A stretch of 64,000 bases of DNA, from positions 16,948 to 80,947 of the forward strand of contig JAFTUD010000022.1 in assembly GCA_017466455.1 (NCBI GenBank). Direction: 5' to 3'. A program made the position numbers and the translations under genes. Shown one piece after another: positions 1-8,045 of this stretch. Origin of the DNA: Clostridia bacterium (GTDB taxonomy: Bacteria > Bacillota_A > Clostridia > Oscillospirales > CAG-272). Each line of letters opens with the position of its first letter. The first letter of the stretch is position 1. The notes under the pieces were generated by a model, which had not been told where the DNA came from, ran no database searches, and saw only the letters and a program-made list of their open reading frames with translations.

Positions 1-2
1 GC

Positions 3-191
3 ACGCTGACCGCGTTTCCTTCCCTTTTCAAGGGTGAGCATTTGAAGCACGAAAAGATGATTGAGGTGCTAACGGGTCACGAAATTACAGTTGAATTTGA
101 CGAGCCCTGCGCCCTTCAAATCGACGGTGAAACAATCCTCGGTGTAACCTCATATACTGCCTCGAAGCAACCATGCATGCAAAATGCTTAA
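3..191 (+). CDS. Diacylglycerol kinase-family lipid kinase, C-terminal fragment
   Basis: This reading frame enters from the left window edge and ends at TAA 189-191, so only the last 62 residues are present. The fragment contains a K-G-x-H-x-x-H segment followed by I-E-V-L-T-G-H-E-I, then D-E-P and V/L-Q-I-D-G-E. That order is typical of the C-terminal beta domain of DgkB/YegS lipid kinases, which phosphorylate diacylglycerol or related lipids. The catalytic N-terminal half lies outside the window, so substrate and start cannot be judged. The family call rests on the DEP...QIDGE signature alone. Confidence 0.6.
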   Translation, partial: TLTAFPSLFKGEHLKHEKMIEVLTGHEITVEFDEPCALQIDGETILGVTSYTASKQPCMQNA

Positions 192-309
192 ACCGTGATA
201 GCGGTTGGTTTACCAAAAGCGCAGGCACACAGGCAGGCTTCCGCTGTCCTCATTATCAAAAATGGTCACTTCTAAGAAAATAATAAATTTACTACGGAGG
301 GTTTAATCT

Positions 310-951
310 ATGAAAAACATGAAAAAAGTACTTTTATTTGCGCTCGTAGCCATTATGCTACTTGGTCTTGTTTCTTGCGGCAATCAAAGCTCAAAAAACA
401 AATTCATCAAGCTAAAGGACAACGAGGTTTTAAAAATCGGTCAAAATAGCAGACCGATTATGAACTATGAGAACGAATCAAAAACTGTCAAGTATGTTAC
501 ATACACCAGCGCTGTTACATACACGCTAAAAAGATCATTCTATCAAAACGCAAACGGTTCGCAAACAGTTGAATACAACAATTACTATTACTATTGGGAA
601 GCGACAGCAACAACCCAAGAAAAAATTCTTGGAAATCAAACAACTACTACCGTTTATACATACGAATACCTACCATATGGAGAAAGTGAAGACCTTCTTT
701 TAAAGGCTACAACCCACACCCATGTGTCCTTCGATTACGATGGCGGTTGGTTAGAGCTTCCTTGCGATGTTACCACGAATTTATCTAACTATTTTGCGTC
801 ATTCCAAGAGCTTGAGGAAAAATGTCCTGATCTTGCCAAATTGATTGACACTTCTAAAACCCAAAAGGTATATGTTGATATAATCGTGCCTGACACTATA
901 TCATCTTCGGAAACATACCATAGCACATATTACTACATAGAAGAAAAATAA
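310..951 (+). CDS. Predicted lipoprotein of unknown function
   Basis: A 213-residue protein with a classical lipoprotein signal: basic MKNMKK, a hydrophobic stretch, then the lipobox L-V-S-C with the lipidated Cys near residue 23. It should be anchored on the outer face of the cytoplasmic membrane. The mature part is rich in Tyr, Thr and Asn (runs such as YNNYYYYW) and looks beta-rich. I recognise no catalytic motif or family. The ATG is preceded by a strong ribosome binding site (GGAGGG at about 296-301). A bidirectional terminator follows, so it is probably monocistronic. Confidence 0.8.
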   Translation: MKNMKKVLLFALVAIMLLGLVSCGNQSSKNKFIKLKDNEVLKIGQNSRPIMNYENESKTVKYVTYTSAVTYTLKRSFYQNANGSQTVEYNNYYYYWEATATTQEKILGNQTTTTVYTYEYLPYGESEDLLLKATTHTHVSFDYDGGWLELPCDVTTNLSNYFASFQELEEKCPDLAKLIDTSKTQKVYVDIIVPDTISSSETYHSTYYYIEEK

Positions 952-981
952 GAAGTGGCTTTATAATATTCTTAACATAAC

Positions 982-1018
982 AAAAAGCACTCTTGCGATT
1001 TAGCAGGAGTGCTTTTTT
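982..1018. terminator. Bidirectional intrinsic terminator
   Basis: The arms AAGCACTC and GAGTGCTT form a hairpin flanked by A-run and T-run, placed between the convergent lipoprotein and glycerate kinase genes. It can serve both strands. Confidence 0.85.
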
Positions 1019-1034
1019 AGTTTATATTGACAAA

Positions 1035-2192
1035 TTATTTAAGATACATTTCCTTAATCGCCTGTTTTGTGGCGTTTATCATATTTTGAGTTGCGATTTC
1101 GGGGGACATATTTTCGCTAAGGGTTTTATTTGGGTCGGCAATCGGGTAAATCCTATAAATGCCCTTTTCATAGCATTTTTCGTATCCGTCACCCGTAATT
1201 CCGCACATAGCGATTACCCTTTTACCGTGCCTTTTGCCAAGAAGGGCAACACCGATAGGCGCCTTTCCGTGCGCACTTTGAGAGTCCATTTTACCCTCAC
1301 CCGTTATAACGAGGTCCGCCTCGCTAATCCTTCTTTCAAGCTCCCAAGCGCTTGACACGACATCAACCCCGCGCCTTAGCGTTGAGTTAAGAAATGTGTT
1401 AAAGGCAAAGCCTATTCCGCCTGCCGCACCGCTACCCGCTATGCTTGGGTCGGCGCTTGGGTTATACTCGCCTGCCATGCGCGCAAAATGCGAAAGATAT
1501 TTATCCATTACGGGAATTTCGCCCTCACTCGCTCCCTTTTGAGGGGAGAAAATATAGCTACATCCGTTTTCGCCAAGGAGTGGATTGTCAACATCGCAAA
1601 GCACCGTAAAACGGCACTCATCAAGGTGCGCTATAACACCGATATCATCTATTTTAGCGACACAGCCTGCGCCATACGCACCGCCCTGTATCTCTTTTCC
1701 GTCACCGTCAAGGAGCGAAAAGCCGAGCGCACGTAGCATACCCGTGCCACCGTCGTTTGTAACGCTTCCGCCTATACCGACAAGGAAATTTCGATAGCCA
1801 AGACCTACCGCGTGCCTTATCATTGTGCCAACGCCATATGTGCTTGCCACCATAGGCGCACTGTTTCCCTGCCCGTCGGCATTTTTGCGTTCACTCTCGC
1901 TAAGAAGTGTAATTCCTGCGCACTCACACATATCAATTATGGCGCAGTCCTCGCTTGCGAAGTATTTTGCATCAATCTCGCGCCCAAGGGGGTCGGTTGA
2001 TTTAAGTGTGATTTCCGTCGCGCCAAGCGCCATTTTGAGGGAGTGCATTGTGCCCTCTCCGCCGTCGCCGATAAGAACAATGTCGCATTTCGCGTCGGGA
2101 AGTATCTCTAAAACGCCCTTTTTTGCGCTCTCTCCCGCCATTTCCGAGGTGAGCGAGCCCTTAAAGGAGTCTATCGCTATTAAAACCTTCAT
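1035..2192 (-). CDS. glxK: Glycerate 2-kinase (GarK/GlxK family)
   Basis: A 385-residue protein, the usual length for this family. It starts MKVLIAIDSFKGSLTS, followed by IGDGGEGT near residue 42, GIGGSVTNDGGTGML in the middle and VITGEGKMDSQSAHGKAP toward the end. These are conserved glycerate kinase blocks. The enzyme phosphorylates D-glycerate with ATP to 2-phosphoglycerate, feeding glycolysis. The start has a good AAAGGAG ribosome binding site. It is 16 bp downstream of the YycJ-type hydrolase gene on the same strand, so the two are probably cotranscribed. Nothing abnormal is visible. Confidence 0.92.
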   Translation of the reverse strand: MKVLIAIDSFKGSLTSEMAGESAKKGVLEILPDAKCDIVLIGDGGEGTMHSLKMALGATEITLKSTDPLGREIDAKYFASEDCAIIDMCECAGITLLSESERKNADGQGNSAPMVASTYGVGTMIRHAVGLGYRNFLVGIGGSVTNDGGTGMLRALGFSLLDGDGKEIQGGAYGAGCVAKIDDIGVIAHLDECRFTVLCDVDNPLLGENGCSYIFSPQKGASEGEIPVMDKYLSHFARMAGEYNPSADPSIAGSGAAGGIGFAFNTFLNSTLRRGVDVVSSAWELERRISEADLVITGEGKMDSQSAHGKAPIGVALLGKRHGKRVIAMCGITGDGYEKCYEKGIYRIYPIADPNKTLSENMSPEIATQNMINATKQAIKEMYLK

Positions 2193-2208
2193 ATTTCTCC
2201 TTTGACCG

Positions 2209-2982
2209 TCAGATAACTCTTGTAATTACTGTTGGCGATGCGACATTCAGCGCCACATCCTCAAAGCCGTGCTTGTCAAGGAAGCCCCTTGTTACCGCGT
2301 GGGCAATTTCGGGGGAGTTGTTTTCCTTGCTAAGGTGCGCAAGGGTGATTGAGCTTGCTCCCGCCCTTGCTAAGAACAAGCAAAGCTCGGCACTGTCCTC
2401 GTTTGCAAGGTGACCCGTGTCCGCCAAAATTCTATGCTTTAAAAACTCGGGGTATTTGCCCGCAATGAGCAAAAATTTATCGTGATTTGACTCTACAACG
2501 ACCGTTTTACAGCCACATAGCGCCTCTTTTATCTCGGTAGTTACATGACCGATGTCCGTCGCAATTCCGAGCGTTTCTCCGTCGTCGGCGGTTATAACAT
2601 AGCCAACATTCTGAGCGCTGTCGTGAGGCACGGGGAAGGAGCGCACGGTAAGCGAGCCAACCCTTACCTCATATGTAATCTCGTGACTCGTCGCAAATTG
2701 CGAAATGAACGAGCCCTGATACGCCACTCTCGGGTACGAGGGGGCGGTAATATGTATCGGTATATGATATTTCTTTGCCACAATCTCAAGCCCGCCCGTA
2801 TGGTCGGAATGCTCGTGCGTCAGAAAAATCGCGCTTATTTTTTCAAGGCAAGTTCCTGCCTGAATCAGCGATTTTTCAATAGCGGTTGCACTCTTGCCTG
2901 CGTCAATCAGAATTTCATCTCTACCGTTTTTTATGTAAATCGAATTTCCCGTCGATCCCGAAAAAAGTGTATAGGCTATCAT
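2209..2982 (-). CDS. yycJ: YycJ/WalJ-type metallo-beta-lactamase-fold hydrolase
   Basis: A 257-residue cytoplasmic protein with the metal-binding motif THEHSDHTGGL near residue 55, preceded by the family-typical FSGSTGNSIYI near the N-terminus. Later ligands are visible in PVPHDSAQNVGY, TDIGH, ESNHD and AHLSKENN. The order and length fit the YycJ/WalJ family of Bacillota, a nuclease-fold protein usually encoded near walRK and the origin. Here no walRK is present and it sits beside glycerate kinase. AGGAG precedes the ATG. Family assignment is firm; the biological substrate is not settled. Confidence 0.85.
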   Translation of the reverse strand: MIAYTLFSGSTGNSIYIKNGRDEILIDAGKSATAIEKSLIQAGTCLEKISAIFLTHEHSDHTGGLEIVAKKYHIPIHITAPSYPRVAYQGSFISQFATSHEITYEVRVGSLTVRSFPVPHDSAQNVGYVITADDGETLGIATDIGHVTTEIKEALCGCKTVVVESNHDKFLLIAGKYPEFLKHRILADTGHLANEDSAELCLFLARAGASSITLAHLSKENNSPEIAHAVTRGFLDKHGFEDVALNVASPTVITRVI

Positions 2983-3076
2983 ATTTTCTCCTATGCCTGA
3001 CGGGAATGGAACGAGCCAGTTTTGGAACGGACAAAAGTCCCGTCTTCTGTGTTAAAATTTTTTGAAATATTTCGGC

Positions 3077-4354
3077 TTACTGCACCTTTATTGCGCCATA
3101 TTTGCGAATTCTAAGCACATGGCACGCACCCTTACCAAAGGCGCTGTCAATTACCTCTCTGTACGCCTCAACCATGTCGTGCGGTACAAAGGCTTGAATT
3201 GTGCCCGCAAAGCCACCGCCGTGAACTCTAAACGCACCTCTTTCGCCAAGAGTCTTGTCAGTAAGAGCAAGCGCGAGGGAGAGTCCCTGCTCACCTACAT
3301 TCTTAGTGGTGAATACATTTTGCAAATACATAAACGAGGATCTTCCCGACCTTAGAACGAGGTCAAAGAATGTGTCTATTTTTCCGTCAAGCAACGCCTG
3401 CTTTTGCGCGCTTACTCTTTCGTTTTCGTTAAAGAAGTGAATTGCACGAAGCACAGCCCTGTCGCCGAGCGCCTCTCTTGCGCCCGAAATGTCGCCAAGA
3501 AGCTTATCAAGGCTCATTTCGCGAAGAACATTACAGCCGAAGTATTTCGCTACCGATTTCATCTCGGCAGGAACAGAGGCATAGTCATCATTGAGGTCGG
3601 CGTGATTTCCGCCCGTGTTTACAATGCAAAGCGCATATCCTGCGCTTGATAGGTCAAATGCGATTTTATCAATCACAGGGGCGGTCGGATTTTCAAAATC
3701 AATGGCAACAAAGCCACCAACCGCGCACGCAACCTGATCCATAAGTCCGCAGGGCTTGCCAAAGAATTTGTTCTCGGCAAATTGAGCCATCTTCGCTATT
3801 TCAACATTGTCAACGGCGCCGTCGTTGTAGAAGTAGTTGAGGATATTTCCTATCATTACCTCAAATGCGGCAGATGAGGAAAGACCCGAGCCCTTGAATA
3901 CATTCGAGGTCGTATAAGCAACATAACCGCCCGTCTTAAGACCGCTATCGTTAAATGCTCTTGCCATACCTGCAATAAGCGCGCCCGACTTAAAGAAGTC
4001 CGCCTCATTTGGCTCGGTATATGCGGAAATATCAACACAGTCCTCATCAAAGCCCTTGCTCTTTATGCGGATTTTTGAGTCGTCGGCTTTTGATGCAACC
4101 GCAATTATGTCAAGGTTTATAGAGCCCGCAAGCACCCTTCCGTGGTTGTGGTCGGTGTGGTTGCCCGAAATTTCGCTTCTGCCCGCAACGCTGAACAGCG
4201 ACACCTCACGCTCTCCGTAAAGGTCCAAAAACGATTCAACGCTTTCGGCATAGCGCTCTCTTTGCGCGCTGACATTTTCCTCTCCGTAAATGTCCTCAAG
4301 ACGGGCATCAAGCGCTCCGTTTCTTACATAGCTAAGTAGCTCCGTAGTTTTCAT
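3077..4354 (-). CDS. galK: Galactokinase
   Basis: A 425-residue GHMP kinase. It has the sugar-binding galactokinase signature VAGRSEISGNHTDHNHG near residue 55, the ATP-binding GSGLSSSAAFE near residue 155 and the C-terminal VHGGGFAGTIQAFV block. It phosphorylates the anomeric C1 of galactose in the Leloir pathway. The S-E-I-S-G-N-H-T-D-H form is typical of the Clostridia galactokinase branch. AAAAGGAG precedes the start. No galT or galE lies nearby. It follows ymdB by 28 bp on the same strand and may be cotranscribed with it. Confidence 0.93.
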   Translation of the reverse strand: MKTTELLSYVRNGALDARLEDIYGEENVSAQRERYAESVESFLDLYGEREVSLFSVAGRSEISGNHTDHNHGRVLAGSINLDIIAVASKADDSKIRIKSKGFDEDCVDISAYTEPNEADFFKSGALIAGMARAFNDSGLKTGGYVAYTTSNVFKGSGLSSSAAFEVMIGNILNYFYNDGAVDNVEIAKMAQFAENKFFGKPCGLMDQVACAVGGFVAIDFENPTAPVIDKIAFDLSSAGYALCIVNTGGNHADLNDDYASVPAEMKSVAKYFGCNVLREMSLDKLLGDISGAREALGDRAVLRAIHFFNENERVSAQKQALLDGKIDTFFDLVLRSGRSSFMYLQNVFTTKNVGEQGLSLALALTDKTLGERGAFRVHGGGFAGTIQAFVPHDMVEAYREVIDSAFGKGACHVLRIRKYGAIKVQ

Positions 4355-4382
4355 ATTGTTCTCCTTTTAATAAAGTGATAAA

Positions 4383-5159
4383 TTAAGCAAGAATTACTGC
4401 CCTTGCGCTAAGGCATTTTCCCGTGTCGGCATCAAGCTCAAAAAGCGCGCCCGTTGCCTCAATCTCGCCCTCGGCAAAGTCAAATTTGGTAAGCATTTTT
4501 GTTTTCATTTTGTAAATGACACATTCCTTCTTGACTCCGAGAACGCTCTCACGCGCTCCAACCATTCCAAGATCGGTAATGTAGCCACAGCGACCCTCAA
4601 GCACCCTCGCATCATTAGTTTGTATATGCGTGTGCGTGCCAAAGCATACACTGAGCCTGCTTGCAAAATCGTACGCAAGCGCCTTTTTTTCGCCCGTCGC
4701 CTCGGCGTGTATGTCAAGAATAGCGAAATCGTATCGCCCCTCGTTGCGCCTAAGACAGCGCTCTACACTCTCAAAGGGGCATGCGCTTGAATCCATATAT
4801 GCGCTTCCCATTACATTCATGCAAAGGATTTTGTATCCGTCAAGCTTGATAATGCACTCCCCGTGCCCGGGGCTTTGACTTGGGAAATTAAGAGGGCGAA
4901 GCAACGCATCGCACGAGTCAAGATATGACATAACACTGCTCTTTCTGTATACATGGTTGCCCGTCGTTATGACATCAACACCACTCTCAAAAAGCGCCTC
5001 TGCACTCTCACGGTCTATTCCATTAGGCTCGGCACTGTTCTCACCGTTGGCAATAACCATATCCGCCCTGTGCTCCTTGCGGATGCGCCAAAGATTTTTG
5101 CGAAGATACGCAACCCCCGAGGGTCCGCATATGTCGCCTATTGCTAAAATTTTAAACAT
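4383..5159 (-). CDS. ymdB: YmdB-family metallophosphoesterase
   Basis: A 258-residue protein starting with MFKILAIGDICGPSG, with VIANGENSAEPNGI, TTGNHVYRK and later DIHAEATGEK and FGTHTHIQTNDA. These are the metal-binding Asp, Asn and His motifs of the YmdB/TIGR00282 phosphoesterases, which act on 2',3'-cyclic nucleotides in vitro. Gene order matches Bacillus, where ymdB follows rny; here rny lies directly upstream on the same strand. About 310 bp including repeat E1 separates them. The start has only a weak purine-rich ribosome binding site. Confidence 0.92.
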   Translation of the reverse strand: MFKILAIGDICGPSGVAYLRKNLWRIRKEHRADMVIANGENSAEPNGIDRESAEALFESGVDVITTGNHVYRKSSVMSYLDSCDALLRPLNFPSQSPGHGECIIKLDGYKILCMNVMGSAYMDSSACPFESVERCLRRNEGRYDFAILDIHAEATGEKKALAYDFASRLSVCFGTHTHIQTNDARVLEGRCGYITDLGMVGARESVLGVKKECVIYKMKTKMLTKFDFAEGEIEATGALFELDADTGKCLSARAVILA

Positions 5160-5340
5160 TTTTCTTTATTTCTTTCTACCAAGAGTATATGCTCTTGAAG
5201 GGTTAATTAAGGGCGACTTTTGGTCGCCCTTATTTGTAAGTTAAAGTATCTTAAATAAGCCCTTGCAATATCGCAACGCTTTCGAGCATTCATTCTCTTT
5301 TCGGGCGTTCAGAGCAAGTAAGACACCGCCCCGCCTCGCT
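5160..5340. other. rny-ymdB gap: hairpins and a fragment of repeat E1
   Basis: No gene. It holds a hairpin with AAGAG/CTCTT arms at 5181-5196 and a second at 5209-5231. At about 5303-5330 there is a degenerate copy of the E1 5' region (TTCAGAGCAAGTAAGACA), beside the full copy that follows. Confidence 0.6.
5209..5231. terminator. Stem-loop between rny and ymdB
   Basis: A perfect 9-bp stem (AAGGGCGAC/GTCGCCCTT) with a 5-nt loop. There is no long T-run on either side, so it may be a processing or 3'-end-protecting hairpin and not a strict terminator. Confidence 0.5.
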
Positions 5341-5479
5341 TCAATCCGAAGGCGCAAGTGGTTGGTTAGGGCAAGTCAGACAAGGCGGACTGGAAGCCAC
5401 GGGCGCAGGCTATCTTACGATAGTCAAGGTCGTGGTTGAAGCCCAACGCAGTATCACGAAGCCATAAGCAATCACTTGG
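5341..5479 (+). repeat. Structured repeat E1, copy 1 (at rny 3' end)
   Basis: Conserved blocks are TCCGAAGGC, AGACAAGGCGGACTGGAA, GGGCG, TCAAGGTCG and TTGAAGCCCAACGCAGTAT. The terminal stem pairs CAAGTGGTTG with CAATCACTTG (5469-5478); the second arm contains the rny stop codon. An inner stem pairs CCACG with CGTGG and the apical hairpin is CTATC-TTAC-GATAG. Confidence 0.85.
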
Positions 5480-7019
5480 CGTAGTCGACAACGCGACTTT
5501 CGCGTATCAAATTCACCTTAATCTGTCCCGGATACTCAAGCTCGCTTTCTATCTTCTTAACGATTTCGCGGGCTACGAGCGCCATTCTATCATCGTTGAT
5601 TTGCTCCGGCTTTACCATTATGCGGATTTCTCTACCCGCTTGAATTGCAAATGTCTTTTCAACGCCCTCAAAGCCCTTGGCGATTTCTTCAAGCTTTTCA
5701 AGACGCTTAATGTAGTTTTCAAGGTTTTCACGCCTTGCGCCCGGACGCGCTGCGCTGATTGCGTCAGCCGCTTGCACGATAACTGCGATGATTGAGTGTG
5801 CCTCAACATCACCGTGGTGCGCCTCAATAGCGTGGATAATTTCCTTGCTTTCCTTATACTTCTTAGCCACATCTACGCCGATTTGAACGTGTGATCCTTC
5901 AACTTCAGCGGTGAGTGCCTTACCGATATCGTGGAGAAGTCCTGCCCTCTTTGCAAGGGTGACATCAGCCCCAAGCTCACCTGCGATTGCGCCTGCAAGA
6001 GCTGCAACCTCAAGAGAGTGAGTAAGTACATTTTGACCGTAGCTCGTTCTGTATTTGAGTCTACCGAGAAGCTTAACAAGCTCAATATTAAGACCGTGAA
6101 CACCAATTTCAAAGGTAGCCTTTTCGCCTGCCTGCTTAATTGATGCCTCAACCTCCTTGCGTGCCCTTTCAACCATTTCCTCAATTCTTGCAGGGTGAAT
6201 TCTGCCGTCGGAAATAAGCTTTTCAAGCGCGATGCGCGCTATTTCACGCCTTACAGGGTCAAAGCCGGAAACGGTAATAACCTCGGGTGTGTCATCAATA
6301 ATAAGCTCAACGCCCGTGAGATTTTCAATAGCTCTTACATTTCTGCCCTCACGGCCGATAATTCTACCCTTCATATCATCGTTAGGGATTTGAACAACGG
6401 AGATTGTTGCCTCCGATACATGGTCAGACGCACAGCGAGCAATAGCAAGGGAGATAATGTCCTTCGCCTTCTTGTCCGCCTCCTCCTTCCATTCAGCCTC
6501 AAGCTCCATGAGCTTTTGAGCCTGCTCGTGTCTTACCTCGTCCTCAAGGTTCTTAATGAGCAACGCCCTCGCTTCCTCTACCGAGTAGCCTGAAATCTTT
6601 TCAAGAAGCTTCAGCTGTTCCTCGCGGACTGCCTTTATTTTTTCGCTAAGCTCATCATTTTCCTTGATTTTCTTAGCCAAAAGCTCCTCTCTCTTTTCAA
6701 GTGCGTCAACCTTTCTGTCGAGATTTTCTTCCTTATTGTTTAATCTTTGCTCCTGTCTTGAAAGCTCTGAGCGTCTTTCCTTTATTTCGCTCTCAAGCTC
6801 GTTTTTGTCGGCGAGAATCTTTTCCTTAGCCTCAAGCATCATTTCCTTGCGCTTGGACTCGGCATTGTGCATTGCGTCCTCAAGTAGCTTACGCGCCTGT
6901 TGCTCCGCTGAGCCGATGCGCTTTTCCGCGGACTTCTTTCTTGCGATATATCCGATGATAAGTCCGATTACCGCGCCAAGTGCTACGCCGATTGCTCCGC
7001 CAATTACATATTCAATCAT
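5472..7019 (-). CDS. rny: Ribonuclease Y
   Basis: A 515-residue membrane-anchored endoribonuclease. An N-terminal transmembrane helix (residues about 3-25) is followed by a long charged coiled coil to about residue 200. A KH domain comes next ([25 protein letters not shown]). The HD domain has [21 protein letters not shown] and AIEAHHGD. It starts bulk mRNA decay in Bacillota. The start is supported by AAAGGAG and a promoter at 7123-7151. The last codons and stop lie inside the terminal stem of repeat E1 copy 1. Confidence 0.97.
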   Translation of the reverse strand: MIEYVIGGAIGVALGAVIGLIIGYIARKKSAEKRIGSAEQQARKLLEDAMHNAESKRKEMMLEAKEKILADKNELESEIKERRSELSRQEQRLNNKEENLDRKVDALEKREELLAKKIKENDELSEKIKAVREEQLKLLEKISGYSVEEARALLIKNLEDEVRHEQAQKLMELEAEWKEEADKKAKDIISLAIARCASDHVSEATISVVQIPNDDMKGRIIGREGRNVRAIENLTGVELIIDDTPEVITVSGFDPVRREIARIALEKLISDGRIHPARIEEMVERARKEVEASIKQAGEKATFEIGVHGLNIELVKLLGRLKYRTSYGQNVLTHSLEVAALAGAIAGELGADVTLAKRAGLLHDIGKALTAEVEGSHVQIGVDVAKKYKESKEIIHAIEAHHGDVEAHSIIAVIVQAADAISAARPGARRENLENYIKRLEKLEEIAKGFEGVEKTFAIQAGREIRIMVKPEQINDDRMALVAREIVKKIESELEYPGQIKVNLIRESRVVDYAK

Positions 7020-7122
7020 TTGACCTTTCTCCTTTCATAGTATTCGGGATGCCCCCGTGAGCGATTATTCAATTTTATGTAAATAGTGATTGTCACACAT
7101 CAATTAAAATCTACATAATATA

Positions 7123-7151
7123 ATGATATAATATTATATAAAAAAAGTCAA
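7123..7151 (-). promoter_or_regulatory. rny promoter
   Basis: On the minus strand TTGACT (7151-7146), a 17-bp spacer and TATCAT (7128-7123), about 100 bp before the rny start, in an AT-rich divergent intergenic region. Confidence 0.6.
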
Positions 7152-7211
7152 GAGAATTTCGCAAATTAGCCAAAATTATATGAGTTTTTTGGAAATAATT
7201 CGTAAATATTA

Positions 7212-7240
7212 TTGACTATTGAGGATTTTTTTCGTATACT
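7212..7240 (+). promoter_or_regulatory. Promoter of the flavin-reductase-like gene
   Basis: TTGACT (7212-7217), a 17-bp spacer and TATACT (7235-7240). The expected transcription start is just upstream of the AAGGAGG ribosome binding site, which argues for translation from 7266 and not from the upstream in-frame ATG at 7212. Confidence 0.75.
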
Positions 7241-7265
7241 ATTATTTGAGAAGAAGGAGGATTTT

Positions 7266-7757
7266 ATGGATAAAAAAGACTCAAATCGCGCCTTTTTTGA
7301 CGGCGACTTTGCCGAGCTTATAAACGGGGGCGCACTGCTCACCGCTACAAGCAAGGGCGGAAAATTCAATACAATGACCGTTTCGTGGGGTGGCTACGGC
7401 ACTCTTTGGGGTAAAAGGGTGTGCCTCGTGTTTGTACGCCCCGAGCGATATACCTACGAATTTTGCGAGGACGGCGATATACTTACCCTGTCGTTTTTTG
7501 ATAAGGATAGAGCCGATACACTCCGCCTCTGCGGTACAAAATCGGGCAGATGTGTGGATAAAATCGCACTTTGCGACCTGAAATTCTCCGTGGACACACA
7601 GGGCGCTGTCACCTATGATGACGCAGTAGCCACGCTAAAGCTCAAAAAACTCTACGCACAGGATATGCAAAAGGAGTGCTTTACGGATACATCCCCCCTT
7701 AAATTCTACGAAAACGGCGGACTTCATAAGGTATACATTTGCGAAATAATCGATTGA
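7266..7757 (+). CDS. Flavin reductase-like FMN-binding protein
   Basis: A 163-residue protein resembling the FMN-binding split-barrel flavoproteins. The pattern LLTATSKGGKFNTMTVSWGGYGTLWGKRVCLVFVRPERYTYE (read here in pieces) matches the part of the fold that binds flavin phosphate. The family reduces flavins or serves as a redox partner; the substrate cannot be inferred. The start at 7266 is chosen because AAGGAGG lies 5 nt upstream and the promoter covers the longer alternative start. It is divergent from rny and followed by a shared hairpin repeat. Confidence 0.75.
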   Translation: MDKKDSNRAFFDGDFAELINGGALLTATSKGGKFNTMTVSWGGYGTLWGKRVCLVFVRPERYTYEFCEDGDILTLSFFDKDRADTLRLCGTKSGRCVDKIALCDLKFSVDTQGAVTYDDAVATLKLKKLYAQDMQKECFTDTSPLKFYENGGLHKVYICEIID

Positions 7758-7760
7758 TTT

Positions 7761-7802
7761 CTACTTTTTCTTTGGGAGAAGAAAAAGTAGCAAAAAGAAA
7801 CC
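7761..7802. repeat. CTACTTTTTCTT-type dispersed hairpin
   Basis: Perfect 12-bp AT-rich stem (CTACTTTTTCTT/AAGAAAAAGTAG) followed by CAAAAAGAAACC. It lies directly after the stop of the flavin-reductase-like gene and may act as its terminator. The family recurs at ten other sites in the window. Confidence 0.8.
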
Positions 7803-7836
7803 AAAAATAAATAACAGAAAGGAAAAGGTGAGCCTT

Positions 7837-8040
7837 TCAAAAATCCGAAGACGGGTTTTGAGGGGTTAGAAGTGCAACACAGGCGATTGCTTGCTCAATC
7901 CGAAGCGGTTTTCTTCATTGCGACTCCCTACGGTCGCTTGCATAGGTAATTCTAACAAAAAACAAGTTTTTGAGAATTACGATATCCGAATTCCGCACTC
8001 CGAATTCCGCATTCGTCAAACGACGCTTATCACCAATGGA
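7837..8040 (+). repeat. Degenerate repeat mosaic before the glycosidase gene
   Basis: Contains an E1-like 5' part (TCAAAAATCCGAAG at about 7837), a GCGACTCCCTACGGTCGC hairpin at 7919-7936, 7-bp CCGAATT/CCGCATT units at 7986-8014 and an E1-like 3' end (ACGCTTATCA) abutting the next start codon. Confidence 0.6.
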
Positions 8041-8045
8041 TAAAA

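Noticed and set aside
7212..7265. Upstream start for the flavin-reductase-like gene
   Set aside because: The codon lies in the -35 element of a good promoter; the ATG at 7266 has a near-perfect ribosome binding site.
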